Of a stretch of 64,000 nt of DNA, positions 8,803-19,037 are shown piece after piece. The stretch covers positions 1 through 64,000 of the forward strand of contig NZ_BDCI01000002.1 of assembly GCF_001613425.1 (NCBI RefSeq), given 5' to 3'. A model generated the notes under the pieces. That model searched no databases. It worked only from the letters and a program-made list of their open reading frames with translations, and had not been told where the DNA came from. The stretch is from Nocardia vulneris (lineage in GTDB: Bacteria > Actinomycetota > Actinomycetes > Mycobacteriales > Mycobacteriaceae). Both the position numbers and the translations under genes were made by a program. How positions within the stretch are numbered: position 1 is the first letter of the stretch; each line of letters begins with the position of its first letter.

Positions 8803-9361
8803 GCGATCCGGGCGGGATTCGCCGACGCGTATGCAAGCGGGCGCCGGGATGTTCCGGCAGCGCGATCCCTGGCCGGCGGGCGCGGTGTCAGTCGTACCCA
8901 CGCGTCGAGCACTGGATGCAATGCGGCAGGCAGTGCCTGTCAGAGCTGTTCTGTGTGAAGGCAGACCCGTGTGTCCGGCGGAGCACTTGCAGCCCTGGCC
9001 GAGGCGCAGTCGCCGCGCGACGATCACCACTGCAGCCGACGCGCCTACCACGCCTGATTCAGGGTCGCGGGCGAGCACTTCTTGTCCCGCACAACGTCCC
9101 GCCTGATCGAGGCAGTGTCTCGCCACAGGTCCGCCCCGCTACGCACCGGGGCACGACAGTGTGGCACGGGCCCGAGGTGCCGGTATGACACGCGGGCCCG
9201 CAGCGCCGGCCACTGGAGGTAGCGGCGCAGGCAGTGCCGTCGGGGCGGGCCGCACTGCCGACCTCAGCACCTGTGGCTGATCGGGGCTCGCTGCGGAGCA
9301 CACCTCGTGCGTCCAGCGGAACGCGCTGTGCATGTGTCTGGGGGCTGGGGATGTGCCGGGT
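8803..9361. other. Intergenic region, nothing recognised
   Basis: About 560 bases between the hydrolase gene and the next TetR gene. Several open frames exist on both strands, but none has recognisable motifs, and no strong repeat or hairpin was seen. Confidence 0.5.
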
Positions 9362-9379
9362 TTATGGCACATCCCATAA
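9362..9379. promoter_or_regulatory. Candidate TetR operator
   Basis: TTATGG and CCATAA are an inverted repeat with a 6-base spacer, ending 9 bases before the start codon of the TetR gene at 9389. The position suits autoregulation; the arms are short. Confidence 0.45.
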
Positions 9380-9388
9380 CATGGCGGT

Positions 9389-10009
9389 ATGGCAGCGACA
9401 CGCCGAGCTCGAGGTGAAGGTTCCGTCCGTCCGCGTCCGGGGGATGCACGACGCCGGATGGTCGAAGGGGCGATCGACTCGCTGCGGGTACGCGGGGCCA
9501 GCGCGACGAGTGTGGATCGGGTGCTCGCCAGCACGGGCGCGCCGCGCGGATCGGTGTATCACCATTTTCCCGGCGGACGCACCGAGCTGATCAACGACGC
9601 GGTGGTGGCGGCGGGCACGTTCATGTCCGAGTACATCGAACGCCTCACCCTCGAACACGATCCCACCTCCGCCCTCGAACAGTTCGCCGACATGTGGCGG
9701 CGCACCCTGCTCGACAGCGACTTCCGGGCCGGCTGCCCGGTGTTCGCGGTCGCCGTCGAAACCAACGACGAAGCCCCCGAATTCGCGCGCGCCGCCGCCG
9801 ACTCCTTCGACCGCTGGCAACGCGCCCTGGCCGGCATGCTCGTCCGCGACGGCATCGCGCCGGCGCGCGCCGCCCGCCTCGCCACCCTCACCGTCACCTC
9901 GTTCGAAGGCGCGATCGCCCTGAGCCGAGCCCGCCGCACCCTGACCCCCCTCGACGACATCGTCCAGGAACTACACGACCTACTCGTCGCGGCCCGCCCC
10001 CGTAGTTGA
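9389..10009 (+). CDS. TetR family regulator (LmrA/YxaF-like)
   Basis: A 206-residue TetR protein. The helix-turn-helix lies at about 30-60 (ATSVDRVLASTGAPRGSVYH, then HFPGGR). The APRGSVYHHFPGGR segment and the following GC-P-containing C-terminal domain resemble the LmrA/YxaF group, which often controls efflux or quinone/flavonoid responses. ATG 9389 directly follows a candidate operator. No efflux gene is next to it, so the regulon is unknown. Confidence 0.82.
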   Translation: MAATRRARGEGSVRPRPGDARRRMVEGAIDSLRVRGASATSVDRVLASTGAPRGSVYHHFPGGRTELINDAVVAAGTFMSEYIERLTLEHDPTSALEQFADMWRRTLLDSDFRAGCPVFAVAVETNDEAPEFARAAADSFDRWQRALAGMLVRDGIAPARAARLATLTVTSFEGAIALSRARRTLTPLDDIVQELHDLLVAARPRS

Positions 10010-10039
10010 CGACGGCCGCAGTCGTCGCGGCCCGCCCCC
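9984..10039 (+). repeat. 38-bp-period direct duplication across the TetR stop codon
   Basis: TCGTCGCGGCCCGCCCCC occurs at 9984-10001 and again at 10022-10039. The second copy lies just after the stop codon, so the 3' end of the TetR gene has been partly duplicated. Confidence 0.6.
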
Positions 10040-10233
10040 ACAGCTGATGCCAGGCGCGCCACACCTACGGTCGGTGCGGCCCGCCTGGCATCGGACCGCG
10101 GCCAGCACCCCGCGTGCGGTTTATCGCGCCATTCCAACGGCTGCCCATTTCGCCATGCTCGGTTACCCGCGCGCCGTGCCCGTTCAGGCGGTCGCAAAGT
10201 CCTGCATCCGGGCAGGCAGCGCAGCATAGCGCG

Positions 10234-10312
10234 TGGTCAGGTGATCAGGAGGAATTGGTGGCGGCATCGGCCTAGAGGGCAACGCCACCATTGCCTCCTG
10301 ATCAATAGACCA
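10234..10312 (+). repeat. 79-bp palindromic repeat, copy 2 (diverged)
   Basis: Exactly 79 bases from TGGTCA to a slightly decayed AGACCA. The arms begin GATCAGGAGG and end CCTCCTGATC, and 19 of 22 arm positions pair. The loop catcggcctagagggca has forward orientation. It lies in the 439-base gap between a TetR gene and a hypothetical gene; the rest of that gap (10040-10233 and 10313-10448) shows nothing recognisable. Confidence 0.85.
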
Positions 10313-10448
10313 ACACGCGCGCGTCGGACTTGACGTAGCCCTGAGGGATCCCGGGAAGTGGTGCGGTTGTTTCTTCGTGTGCTGATCGCGATGTGACGGT
10401 GATGTCGTCGCGGGGACAGGGAACGGTGGTGACCGTAGAGTTCGGCGC

Positions 10449-10838
10449 ATGGCGTTCCAACTCGAGCTGCGGCCGACTCCACCCTTGCCGTTGACCCCGG
10501 AATGCCTGGTACACACCGGAATAGCGCGATTGTTCGTCACCGGCATGCTCGTGCAGGGCTCCGGTGCGCCGCCCGAACAGTTCGGCTTCTTCGTCCCGAC
10601 CGCGACCGCCCTATCCGAGGGCACCCCGGAACCGCGACTGCTCGCCGAAGCGCACCTGATGACCGGCATCGCCACCTCCACCTCCGGCAACTTCCCGTTC
10701 GGCGTCGAATACGTCCAAGCCGCCTACGCCCCCGACCCCCGCGGCGGCACCGACCGCTGGCTCTACCTCAGCGGCGCCGCCCACATCGGCCGCGAAATCC
10801 GCCTCGGCTACCGAGTAACGGTCCTGACCGTCAATTGA
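10449..10838 (+). CDS. Conserved-looking hypothetical protein
   Basis: A 129-residue protein that I do not recognise. It has no signal peptide or membrane helix, and consists of alternating hydrophobic and polar segments suggesting a beta-rich fold. Coding character is supported by strong third-position GC and by a clean ATG start. It sits between repeat copy 2 and a recombinase remnant, facing the rox gene. No function is assigned. Confidence 0.6.
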   Translation: MAFQLELRPTPPLPLTPECLVHTGIARLFVTGMLVQGSGAPPEQFGFFVPTATALSEGTPEPRLLAEAHLMTGIATSTSGNFPFGVEYVQAAYAPDPRGGTDRWLYLSGAAHIGREIRLGYRVTVLTVN

Positions 10839-10856
10839 ACTGCCCCACAGCGCCTT

Positions 10857-11018
10857 TCACGCGCGGGCGCAGCAGTCGAAGGTGTAGCGGTGCTTGCCGT
10901 CGACTGCGGTGGAAGTGCCGATTCCCTGGTCGAGGACCACCAGATCCACGCCGCGCGCCTACAGCGCGTCGGACAGCTCGACCAGGCGCTCACGGGAGCG
11001 GCCGAGCCGGCCGGCTGC
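10857..11018 (-). pseudogene. Serine recombinase (resolvase/invertase) fragment
   Basis: On the minus strand a frame reads LGRSRERLVELSDAL, a stop, then ARGVDLVVLDQGIGTSTAV. This is the conserved D-R-LGRS...LV.L...L..RGV.L.VL.QGIDTST segment of small serine recombinases. An in-frame TAG replaces a residue between the two halves, the catalytic N-terminal Ser region is missing, and the frame ends soon after. It is a decayed remnant of a resolvase from a transposon or integrative element, lying directly downstream of rox. Confidence 0.75.
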
Positions 11019-11035
11019 CTTCCGATGGTCAGTTC

Positions 11036-12673
<1,638 letters not shown>

Positions 12674-12683
<10 letters not shown>

Positions 12684-12727
12684 ACCATGACCCACAAGGG
12701 GAGCACCCGTGTCGATACTGCGTTCAC
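12674..12727 (-). CDS. Possible 17-residue leader peptide upstream of rox
   Basis: A GTG codon at 12727 follows a strong ribosome site (GAGGAGGTGG, 4-5 bases away) and opens a 17-codon frame, (M)NAVSTRVLPLWVMVGR, ended by TAG inside hairpin 1. It precedes rox by about 45 bases. The strong Shine-Dalgarno site with such a short frame, plus the hairpins, suggests a regulatory leader peptide. No peptide has been shown, and the frame could be chance. Confidence 0.4.
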
Positions 12728-13068
12728 TGGTACCACCTCCTCGGTCTCTTGCACGGCCTCCGGAAAGGTAACAGTGGCCGCTGTGGTTCGCCAACAGGTT
12801 TGGCAAAGAACCCGAACGCGCACTGCTCGGCTGCTTTACAGGCCGTTGACGAGCGACGGCACGAGTATCGAGTCGAGGTCACAGGGAGCAACAATCGCAA
12901 GAGGTCGAGTGCCTGTCGACCATCTCGTTCGCGGTGCCGTCGGCCCCGCTTCAGGTCGCGGGGTGCCGGTAGAGCCAGGCGGTCCCGCCCGCCGCGAACG
13001 AGCGCCACCGAGAGCCCGGCCCAGAATCGAGACACCGATGCCGGTTACTGTGGCAACCCTGACCCGGA
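12728..13068. other. Upstream region of rox, no gene recognised
   Basis: About 340 bases between the leader ORF and the 3' end of the molybdopterin oxidoreductase gene. It should hold the rox promoter, but I could not identify a convincing -10/-35 pair. Confidence 0.45.
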
Positions 13069-15273
13069 TCACACAGTCGACGCGACGTCCACCGATGCGG
13101 CGGCGACCGGGGACGGGGTTGCGGCGGTGACGGTGACCCAGGTGTTGTTGACGGCGGAGGTTCCGGAGAAGGGGTCGGTGAGGGTGGGGTCGTGCAGGAG
13201 GTTCACGTTGGCGCCGGGGGAGGACGCCGCTACCGTCCAGCCGACGCCGGGTTCACCGTGCCCCCAGCCGTGCGGGATGGCGATCGTGCCGGCGCGGATA
13301 TCGTCGCTGACCTCGAGCGGGACCACGATCGAACCGGTGGGTGAGCTGACGGTGACCGGCGCGCCGTCGGTGAGCCCGCGGGCGGTCGCGTCGTCGGGGT
13401 GCATGAGCGCGGTGCAGCGGTCGCGGCCCTTCACCATCGCGGGGACGTTGTGCAGCCAGGAGTTGTTGCTGCGCAGATGCCTGCGCCCGATCAGCTTGAG
13501 GTCGTAGCCGTCGGCGGGAGTGGTGAGCGAGTGGCCACGTTGCGCGTTGATCAGCACCTTTTGTGCCGCGGCGACGAAATCGGTGGGCGCCAACCGCACC
13601 TTGCGATCCTTGGTCCCGATCAACGTACGCAACCGCGGCGTCAACGGACCCAGATCGATCCCGCCTGCCGCCGCCCGCGCCTTCGCGACGCTCAACCCTT
13701 TGCGCCCGCGCCGCACCACCCCGTACGGTCCCGTCGCGACTCCGACGGTCGCGATCCGCAACGGACTGACCTGCCCCAGTACACCGTTGAGCACCCGCCC
13801 CGTGAACCGGCGCGCGGGCAAGGGCACCAACTCGGTGATCATCCGCGCCAAGATCTGCCAATCTTCCAACCCCGCGGCGGGCGGCTCGAACACCCGCGCG
13901 TCGTAACGCAGGTTGTTGCGCACACTGAACACCGGAAACAGGATGTTGACGTCCTCACGTTCCAGCGGCGAGATCGGCGGCAGGATGATGTCGGCGTGCT
14001 TGGTCGTCTCGGTCACGTACATGTCCACGGCGACATAGAAATCCAGCGAATCCAGCGCCGCACCCAACCGGCCGCGCTGCGGCGTCGACAGCACCGGATT
14101 GCCCGCGTAGGTGATCATCGCGCGAATCCGCCCGCGGCCCTCGGTGAGGATTTCGTCGGCCAGCGCCGCGACGGGCAACTCCGTGCGGAACGACTTGTAG
14201 GTGCCGGAGCGGTCGGTCCACGCCCCGTAACCCATCGGCAGATACTTCGCGAACCGCGCCGCATCGATCGGCGGCTTGGCGAACATCTGCCCACCTGCCC
14301 GGTCCAGGTTCCCGGTCACCGCGTTGATCGCGTTCACCAGCCAGTGCGTGAGCGTGCCCGTCACCTGCTGACAGACCCCGATCCGCGCGTACAGCACCGC
14401 CGAACTCGCGGCCGCGTGCGCACGCGCCAGTTCACGGATGACGTCGGCGTCCACCCCGGCGTGCGGTGCCAGCAGCTCCGGCGACGCCGCGCCGACCAGC
14501 GCACGCAACTCGTCCCATCCGGTGCACTGGGCGCGAATCGCCTGCTCGTCGCACAGGTTCTCGGTCACCAGCACGTGCAGCATCGCCAGCAGCAGGTACA
14601 CGTCCCCGCCGGGACTGATCGGCACGTGCTGGTCGGCCAGGCGCGCGGTCTCGGTTCGCCGCGGATCGATGACCACCACCTGACCCCCGCGCCGGCGCAC
14701 GTCCCTGATCCGCTGCTTCGCGTTGGGCATGGTGGTGATCGACCCGTTGGACACAGCGGGATTGGCCCCGAGGATGACCAGCCGATCCGTCCGATCGATA
14801 TCGACCACGGGCATCAGCACATTCGACCCGAACATCCGCCACGCCACGAACTCCTGCGGGAACTGGTCGATCGAGGACGCCGAATAGAAATTCCTGGTCA
14901 GCAGCACCGCACGCAGCAGCGCGCCGTAGATCACCGAGGAACTGTGCGCGGCCGGATTACCCAGGTACATACCGATCGCGCTGGGCCCGTACTCGTGCCG
15001 CACCGCGCGCAATCGCTGCCCGATCTCGCGGAACGCCTCGTCCCACCCGATCGGCTCGAAACGCGAACCCACCCGTTTCACCGGCGTCCGCAGCCGATCG
15101 GGGTCGTGATGCAGCCCGCCCATCGCGGTGGCCTTCGGGCAGATATACCCCTGGGACAGCACATCGTCGGGATTGCCCTCGATCCGGATCACCCGCTCGT
15201 TCTCGGTGGTGACCAGAATTCCGCAATGCGCCTCGCACAGCGTGCACTGCCGCGCGATCGTGGTAGCACCCAT
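13069..15273 (-). CDS. Molybdopterin-dependent oxidoreductase with [4Fe-4S] cluster
   Basis: A 734-residue member of the DMSO reductase superfamily (formate dehydrogenase / assimilatory nitrate reductase-like). Cys10, Cys13, Cys17 and Cys45 (C-x2-C-x3-C...GYICPKA) bind the N-terminal [4Fe-4S] cluster. The large bis-MGD domains follow, and the C-terminal molydop-binding barrel covers about 610-730 (MHPDDATARGL, then IPHGWGHGEPG). There is no Tat signal, so the enzyme is cytosolic. No partner electron-transfer subunit or cofactor gene is nearby. The substrate cannot be fixed; a role as a stand-alone oxidoreductase fed by ferredoxin or a flavoprotein is likely. Confidence 0.85.
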   Translation of the reverse strand: MGATTIARQCTLCEAHCGILVTTENERVIRIEGNPDDVLSQGYICPKATAMGGLHHDPDRLRTPVKRVGSRFEPIGWDEAFREIGQRLRAVRHEYGPSAIGMYLGNPAAHSSSVIYGALLRAVLLTRNFYSASSIDQFPQEFVAWRMFGSNVLMPVVDIDRTDRLVILGANPAVSNGSITTMPNAKQRIRDVRRRGGQVVVIDPRRTETARLADQHVPISPGGDVYLLLAMLHVLVTENLCDEQAIRAQCTGWDELRALVGAASPELLAPHAGVDADVIRELARAHAAASSAVLYARIGVCQQVTGTLTHWLVNAINAVTGNLDRAGGQMFAKPPIDAARFAKYLPMGYGAWTDRSGTYKSFRTELPVAALADEILTEGRGRIRAMITYAGNPVLSTPQRGRLGAALDSLDFYVAVDMYVTETTKHADIILPPISPLEREDVNILFPVFSVRNNLRYDARVFEPPAAGLEDWQILARMITELVPLPARRFTGRVLNGVLGQVSPLRIATVGVATGPYGVVRRGRKGLSVAKARAAAGGIDLGPLTPRLRTLIGTKDRKVRLAPTDFVAAAQKVLINAQRGHSLTTPADGYDLKLIGRRHLRSNNSWLHNVPAMVKGRDRCTALMHPDDATARGLTDGAPVTVSSPTGSIVVPLEVSDDIRAGTIAIPHGWGHGEPGVGWTVAASSPGANVNLLHDPTLTDPFSGTSAVNNTWVTVTAATPSPVAAASVDVASTV

Positions 15274-15348
15274 CGGTTTTCACCTTCTGCCGGTTCCCCA
15301 CAGGCTATCAACCAACCGTAGGCGGCTCTACGTTCTGCGGGAGGATCC

Positions 15349-15427
15349 TGGACAGGCGATCACCAGGTAATGGTGGCGGCGGGCTCTCGGCCGATGCCGC
15401 CACCATTACCTGGTGATCAATCGACCA
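15349..15427 (-). repeat. 79-bp palindromic repeat, copy 3
   Basis: Exactly 79 bases, with perfect pairing of all 22 arm positions (GATCACCAGGTAATGGTGG then CGG). The left end is decayed to TGGACA and the right end reads CGACCA. The loop is in reverse orientation (its complement reads catcggccgagagcccg). Its right part includes the last codons and the stop of the SGNH hydrolase gene. Confidence 0.9.
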
Positions 15428-16304
15428 AGGCCGCGAGCACGCTGCGCGCCTGATGATCGGCGCCGAGCTGATTGGGATGGAACGGCACCGCGAGCCCCGG
15501 CGGATCGGTCGAGAGCGGGATCAGCCCCTCCACCCAGCGGGTACCGGGCGGCTGGCACGCATCGTGGCCGGCACTGGTGCTGTAGGTGTCCACCAACTCG
15601 ACCTTCGTCGCCCGCGCCACCCGCGCCAGCATCGCATTCAACTCGATCAGCTTGCGGCCCAGCCAATCCGCATCCCCATCCGAGATCGGCACCAGCGGAA
15701 AACACCCCGCACCGGTCCGCACGCCCGCGAAGTAGTCCAGCAGCAGAATCCGCGCCCGCGGCGCACGCGCCCGGATTCCTTCCACCGCACCCGTCACGGC
15801 TCGCTCAGCCGCCTCGATGTTCACCGACATCTCGTCCACCCCGCCGGAGACCAGCGAATCCAGGCACGGCGACACCGCCGGATCGGAGGTCAGACAGTTC
15901 TGCACCGTCGCCGCCAAACCCGCGTCGTTGCCGCCGATGCCGAGCGTCACCAGATCCGTCGACGCGCTCAGCCGATCGAACTGCGGGGGATTGACGCCCA
16001 GCGGAACACTCTGCGCCGCCGTCATATTCGTCGTCTTGGCCGCGCCACACGTCGCGTCCCGGAACACCGGCACCGACAACGCAGCCGCCACCTGCTTGGC
16101 ATAACTGCGCCGACTCTGCCCGCAACCCAGCGGCACGAACTCGTCGGTCGGCTGACTCAACGACGCGTCCGCCGCCCACGAATCACCCAACGCCACATAC
16201 TCTCCGAACGCCGGCGTCGCCGACGCGACCGGCCCGCTACCGAGCGGCACGACCATTCCCACAGCCGCACACGCCAATACCCTCCGCGCTGTACCGCGCA
16301 CCAC
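15417..16304 (-). CDS. Secreted SGNH/GDSL-type lipase or esterase
   Basis: A 295-residue exported hydrolase. A signal peptide covers about residues 1-30 (RR near the start, hydrophobic core, cleavage near VASA-TP). Block I is ALGDSWAA with Ser42, block III is GIGGNDAG, and the C-terminal FHPNQLGA carries the His, giving the SGNH set. Six Cys suggest disulfides, as in Streptomyces-type GDSL lipases. The reading frame ends LVD-stop within repeat copy 3, so the repeat supplies the terminus. It is divergent from a lipoprotein gene. Substrate is likely a lipid or ester outside the cell. Confidence 0.88.
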   Translation of the reverse strand: MVRGTARRVLACAAVGMVVPLGSGPVASATPAFGEYVALGDSWAADASLSQPTDEFVPLGCGQSRRSYAKQVAAALSVPVFRDATCGAAKTTNMTAAQSVPLGVNPPQFDRLSASTDLVTLGIGGNDAGLAATVQNCLTSDPAVSPCLDSLVSGGVDEMSVNIEAAERAVTGAVEGIRARAPRARILLLDYFAGVRTGAGCFPLVPISDGDADWLGRKLIELNAMLARVARATKVELVDTYSTSAGHDACQPPGTRWVEGLIPLSTDPPGLAVPFHPNQLGADHQARSVLAALVD

Positions 16305-16337
16305 GCCTCCAGACCGCCCCGACCCGAATCACACCGT

Positions 16338-16355
16338 GCTGGACGGTCGTCCAGC
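16338..16355. promoter_or_regulatory. Palindrome between divergent SGNH and lipoprotein genes
   Basis: GCTGGACG and CGTCCAGC are perfect 8-bp arms around GT. It lies in the 106-base divergent promoter region, so a shared operator is possible; no regulator gene is adjacent. Confidence 0.35.
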
Positions 16356-16410
16356 CCAGCTGCAACCTAACATCAATCCCGAGCAACCCCAGCGCTATAC
16401 GATGCAGACC

Positions 16411-17073
16411 ATGCCAACGCGCCGCTCCCGCCTGCCGGCCGCACTCGGAGCGCTCCTGATCGCCGCCACCACCACCGGCTGCATCGGCGCCGTCGACCGC
16501 GCCGACTTCGAACGCACCCTGCGCACCCGCGGCGGCGGACTCGTCTCGGCCCTGCCCGCCGCCGCCTTCGACGCCCTGCACCGACGCCTCGGCGTCGACG
16601 ACCTCCAAGCCTCCGTCATCCTGTTCACCACCCCCGACTCCAGCCAATTCCGGCTCACCACAATCGACCAACCACCCCAGGTCAGCCGCTACTTCAACGA
16701 CCACCACAACCTCGCGGGCCAAGACACCGCCGTGCGCTTACGCATCCGCGTCCCCGGCCACCCCGACCAGCAGGACGACTACACCTACGCCAACGGCGCC
16801 CTGCACGGACCCGACCCCGTGCACGTCTCCGCCCTCGACGACCTCGACGCCGAATCCTTCGCCGTCCGAGACGTTTCCGGCCTGCGCGCCCTCGAGCAGA
16901 TCATCGACACCGCGGTCACCCGAACCCAGGTCGACGGCGGCTACGTCTCGGCCATCGTGGTCAACCGCATCGGCACCGAGATCATCATGACCGTCAACGT
17001 CGCCTCGGCCCGCACCACCATGATCGCCCAATTCGACCAGGCCGGAAACATGCTACGAATGCGACAGGCATGA
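16411..17073 (+). CDS. Putative lipoprotein of unknown function
   Basis: A 220-residue protein with an Arg-rich start, a hydrophobic stretch and Cys about residue 23 in TTTGCIG, which is a weak but plausible lipobox. The rest is soluble and mixed alpha/beta, predicted outside the membrane. ATG 16411 is preferred: TATACG at 16396-16401 resembles a -10 box that would start transcription on this codon (leaderless); ATG 16402 is the alternative. Its stop overlaps the start of the next gene (ATGA), so the two form an operon. I do not recognise the family. Confidence 0.65.
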   Translation: MPTRRSRLPAALGALLIAATTTGCIGAVDRADFERTLRTRGGGLVSALPAAAFDALHRRLGVDDLQASVILFTTPDSSQFRLTTIDQPPQVSRYFNDHHNLAGQDTAVRLRIRVPGHPDQQDDYTYANGALHGPDPVHVSALDDLDAESFAVRDVSGLRALEQIIDTAVTRTQVDGGYVSAIVVNRIGTEIIMTVNVASARTTMIAQFDQAGNMLRMRQA

Positions 17074-17471
17074 GCGACGCACACCCCGAAGACCACATCC
17101 CACGACGCGCCCCGAAAATCCTCGCCACCCTCGCCGCCATCCTCACCGGCACCGCGATACTGGGATGCGTTCTGCCCATTGCCATCTGGCCCGGCGAAGC
17201 AGAACTCACCGCGCCGCTGTTCTGCGCCGAACCGTTCACCGAACCGATCGTCGTCTCCGACACCTACCACGACTCCGAAGGACAGAGCACGAACTATTCG
17301 ATGTACTGCGTCGGCGAGCGAGGACAGTACACCGAAGTCGGCTTCCTGCGGCCATGGATCGCACTGTGGGTGCTGCACAGCCTCCTCGTGATCGCGCTGG
17401 TCGGCATTATTCGGTTGTTGCGGTGGCGGCCGTCGCGAGACGTGGTGCAGGACGATCCGTTGGCCAGTTGA
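17070..17471 (+). CDS. Small two-helix membrane protein
   Basis: A 133-residue protein with hydrophobic helices at about 16-43 and 94-116, and an extracytoplasmic loop of about 50 residues holding two Cys (TAPLFCAEPF, MYCVG) that could form a disulfide. It overlaps the preceding lipoprotein gene by four bases, so the two are translationally coupled and may act together at the envelope. No family was recognised. Confidence 0.65.
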   Translation: MSDAHPEDHIPRRAPKILATLAAILTGTAILGCVLPIAIWPGEAELTAPLFCAEPFTEPIVVSDTYHDSEGQSTNYSMYCVGERGQYTEVGFLRPWIALWVLHSLLVIALVGIIRLLRWRPSRDVVQDDPLAS

Positions 17472-17818
17472 GGGGGCGAGTGGACACGACTGGCGCTCCG
17501 CCGGGTGGATGCTGTGGGACTAGCGGCCGAGAATCGGTGGGCCGAAGTCCGGTCGAGTTCGCGGTAGGACAACTCGGTTCCGCGCACACGACCCCTCCGC
17601 CGGGTGCACAACACGGAGTCGTTGCGTCTCCGACCAGGGCAGCCTGACTCCAGTTATCGTCACAGTGACGTTTCTCGATCGGTTTAGAGGGTTGCGGAAA
17701 AGACGGCAGGGGAGTCGACCGCTCGCGGAGACACGCGCACGGAACATGATCAACGACTCGGGCGAGCGTCATCGTCGACGGCCAAAAGTGACCCGGCACG
17801 ACTCTCAAGCGAAACGGT
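17472..17818. other. Intergenic region between convergent genes
   Basis: About 347 bases between the small membrane protein and the YczE-like gene. Apart from the CGTCACAGTGACG palindrome at 17658, I see no gene or strong hairpin. Confidence 0.5.
17658..17673. repeat. CGTCACAGTGACG palindrome, site 1
   Basis: CGTCAC-A-GTGACG followed by TTT. The same 16 bases form the core of the 57-bp palindrome at 18981-19037. The two sites flank the YczE-like gene. Confidence 0.6.
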
Positions 17819-18448
17819 TCAAGCCGGAACAACCGGTGCGGGTTCGGCGGCGGGCTGGGGTTCGAACCCGGGCAGGAAACGGTTCGCGGTCGGAATCATC
17901 AGTTGGATCAGCGGGCCGATACCGAACGCGTACACCACCGTGCCGATCCCGACACTGCCGCCCAGAATCCAGCCGATCGACAGCACCGTCACCTCGATGG
18001 AAGTCCGCACCACCCAGACCGAAACGCCCGTCCGGCGGACCAGTCCAGTCATCAAGCCATCACGCGGTCCAGGCCCCATGCCCGCGCCGATGTAGAGCAC
18101 CGTCGCGATCGCGTTCAGCACTACCGCGGCACCCATCGCCACCACCCGCGCCGGAATCGCCTCCCACGCCGGCAGCAGCCACAGGCCCACATCCACCGAC
18201 ACGGCGATCACCACCACATTGCTCACCGTGCCCAGGCCGGGCCGCTGCCGCAACGGAATCCAAGCCAGCAGCACCGCAATACCGGTAATCGCCGTCACCG
18301 CACCGAAACTGAGCGGCACATGACCCGCCACACCCTGATGGAACACATCCCACGGATCCAGCCCGAGCCCGGCCCGCACCATCACCGCCATCGAGAACCC
18401 GTACAGCCACAGCCCGACATACAACGCAACCAACCGCCGAATCAACAC
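17819..18448 (-). CDS. YczE/YitT-like membrane protein
   Basis: A 209-residue polytopic membrane protein with about five or six helices. The N-terminal YGFSMAVMVRAGLGLDPWDV and GAGMGPGPRDGLMTGL segments are hallmarks of the YczE/YyaS/YitT group, often found next to transcription factors and of unproven transport role. GTG 18448 is chosen because homologues begin directly before the first helix (LIRRLVALYVGLWLYG); the open frame extends to 18514. The C-terminus is a short Pro/Ala tail. Confidence 0.75.
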   Translation of the reverse strand: MLIRRLVALYVGLWLYGFSMAVMVRAGLGLDPWDVFHQGVAGHVPLSFGAVTAITGIAVLLAWIPLRQRPGLGTVSNVVVIAVSVDVGLWLLPAWEAIPARVVAMGAAVVLNAIATVLYIGAGMGPGPRDGLMTGLVRRTGVSVWVVRTSIEVTVLSIGWILGGSVGIGTVVYAFGIGPLIQLMIPTANRFLPGFEPQPAAEPAPVVPA

Positions 18449-18980
18449 CGACCCAGCATCGCCGACAACTGGCCACCCAAAACAGAGCCAGTCACGAACT
18501 GATGGACTGCCCACAGAAGACCAATCATCCGCAGCGCACCGCGATAGAACACACGGCCGGAACTATGACGACTGGGTACCGAGTGTCGAAAATTGCATAG
18601 AGCGGGCGCTTTTCGGGCGAGAGTCCTCGGCGCGCCGTACCGGCCAGTTGACCACCACGCAATGACGGCACACCGCAGCCGAGCCGCCGACTTGGTGAGC
18701 AGCTGCCCACCCGCGCGGTTCAGTTCCCGGTCACCGCGTTGCGCCTTCGGCGTCGGATTGTTGATCACGAGGCAGTGCGGCGGCGGACCCTCGGCCTATG
18801 GCCGCAGCAAACGGGAGTCGTCCCGCCAGAGCCCGCCTCAGGACTTTACGGCCACACCATCAGCTCTGATACCCGCATACACCTGCGCGTTGCAGTATGG
18901 CCGAGCCGCACACCGGGCCGAGTGATGCCGTGGCGATGAGAGCCCGAAGCCGTCAGAGTGCATGCCGCACAACAAGATAC
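18449..18980. other. Non-coding, decayed region
   Basis: About 530 bases upstream of the YczE-like gene with no recognised gene. It contains the half copy of the 79-bp repeat at 18761-18807. A short string around 18836 (CCTCAGGACTT) recurs near 19078, which hints at old duplication. Confidence 0.45.
18761..18807 (-). repeat. 79-bp palindromic repeat, copy 7 (decayed half copy)
   Basis: TTGATCACGAGGCAGTGCGG followed by a CGGCGGACCCTCGGCC-like loop aligns to the outer end, left arm and reversed loop of copies 3 and 5 with scattered mismatches. The right arm is absent. I read it as a degenerate copy that no longer pairs. Confidence 0.5.
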
Positions 18981-19037
18981 GTCCACTCACCTACCTTTAA
19001 AACGTCACAGTGACGTTTTAAAGGTAGGTGAGTGGAC
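18981..19037. repeat. 57-bp perfect palindrome
   Basis: A 28-base arm (18981-19008, starting GTCCACTCACC and ending AACGTCAC) is followed by a single A and then by its exact complement (19010-19037). It could extrude as a cruciform or form a 28-bp RNA hairpin. It contains the CGTCACAGTGACG core also found at 17658. Confidence 0.9.

Noticed and set aside
13399..15321. Long plus-strand open frame (640 codons) opposite the molybdopterin oxidoreductase
   Set aside because: It is the antisense shadow of a clearly recognisable gene and has a His/Arg/Gln-rich composition without motifs.
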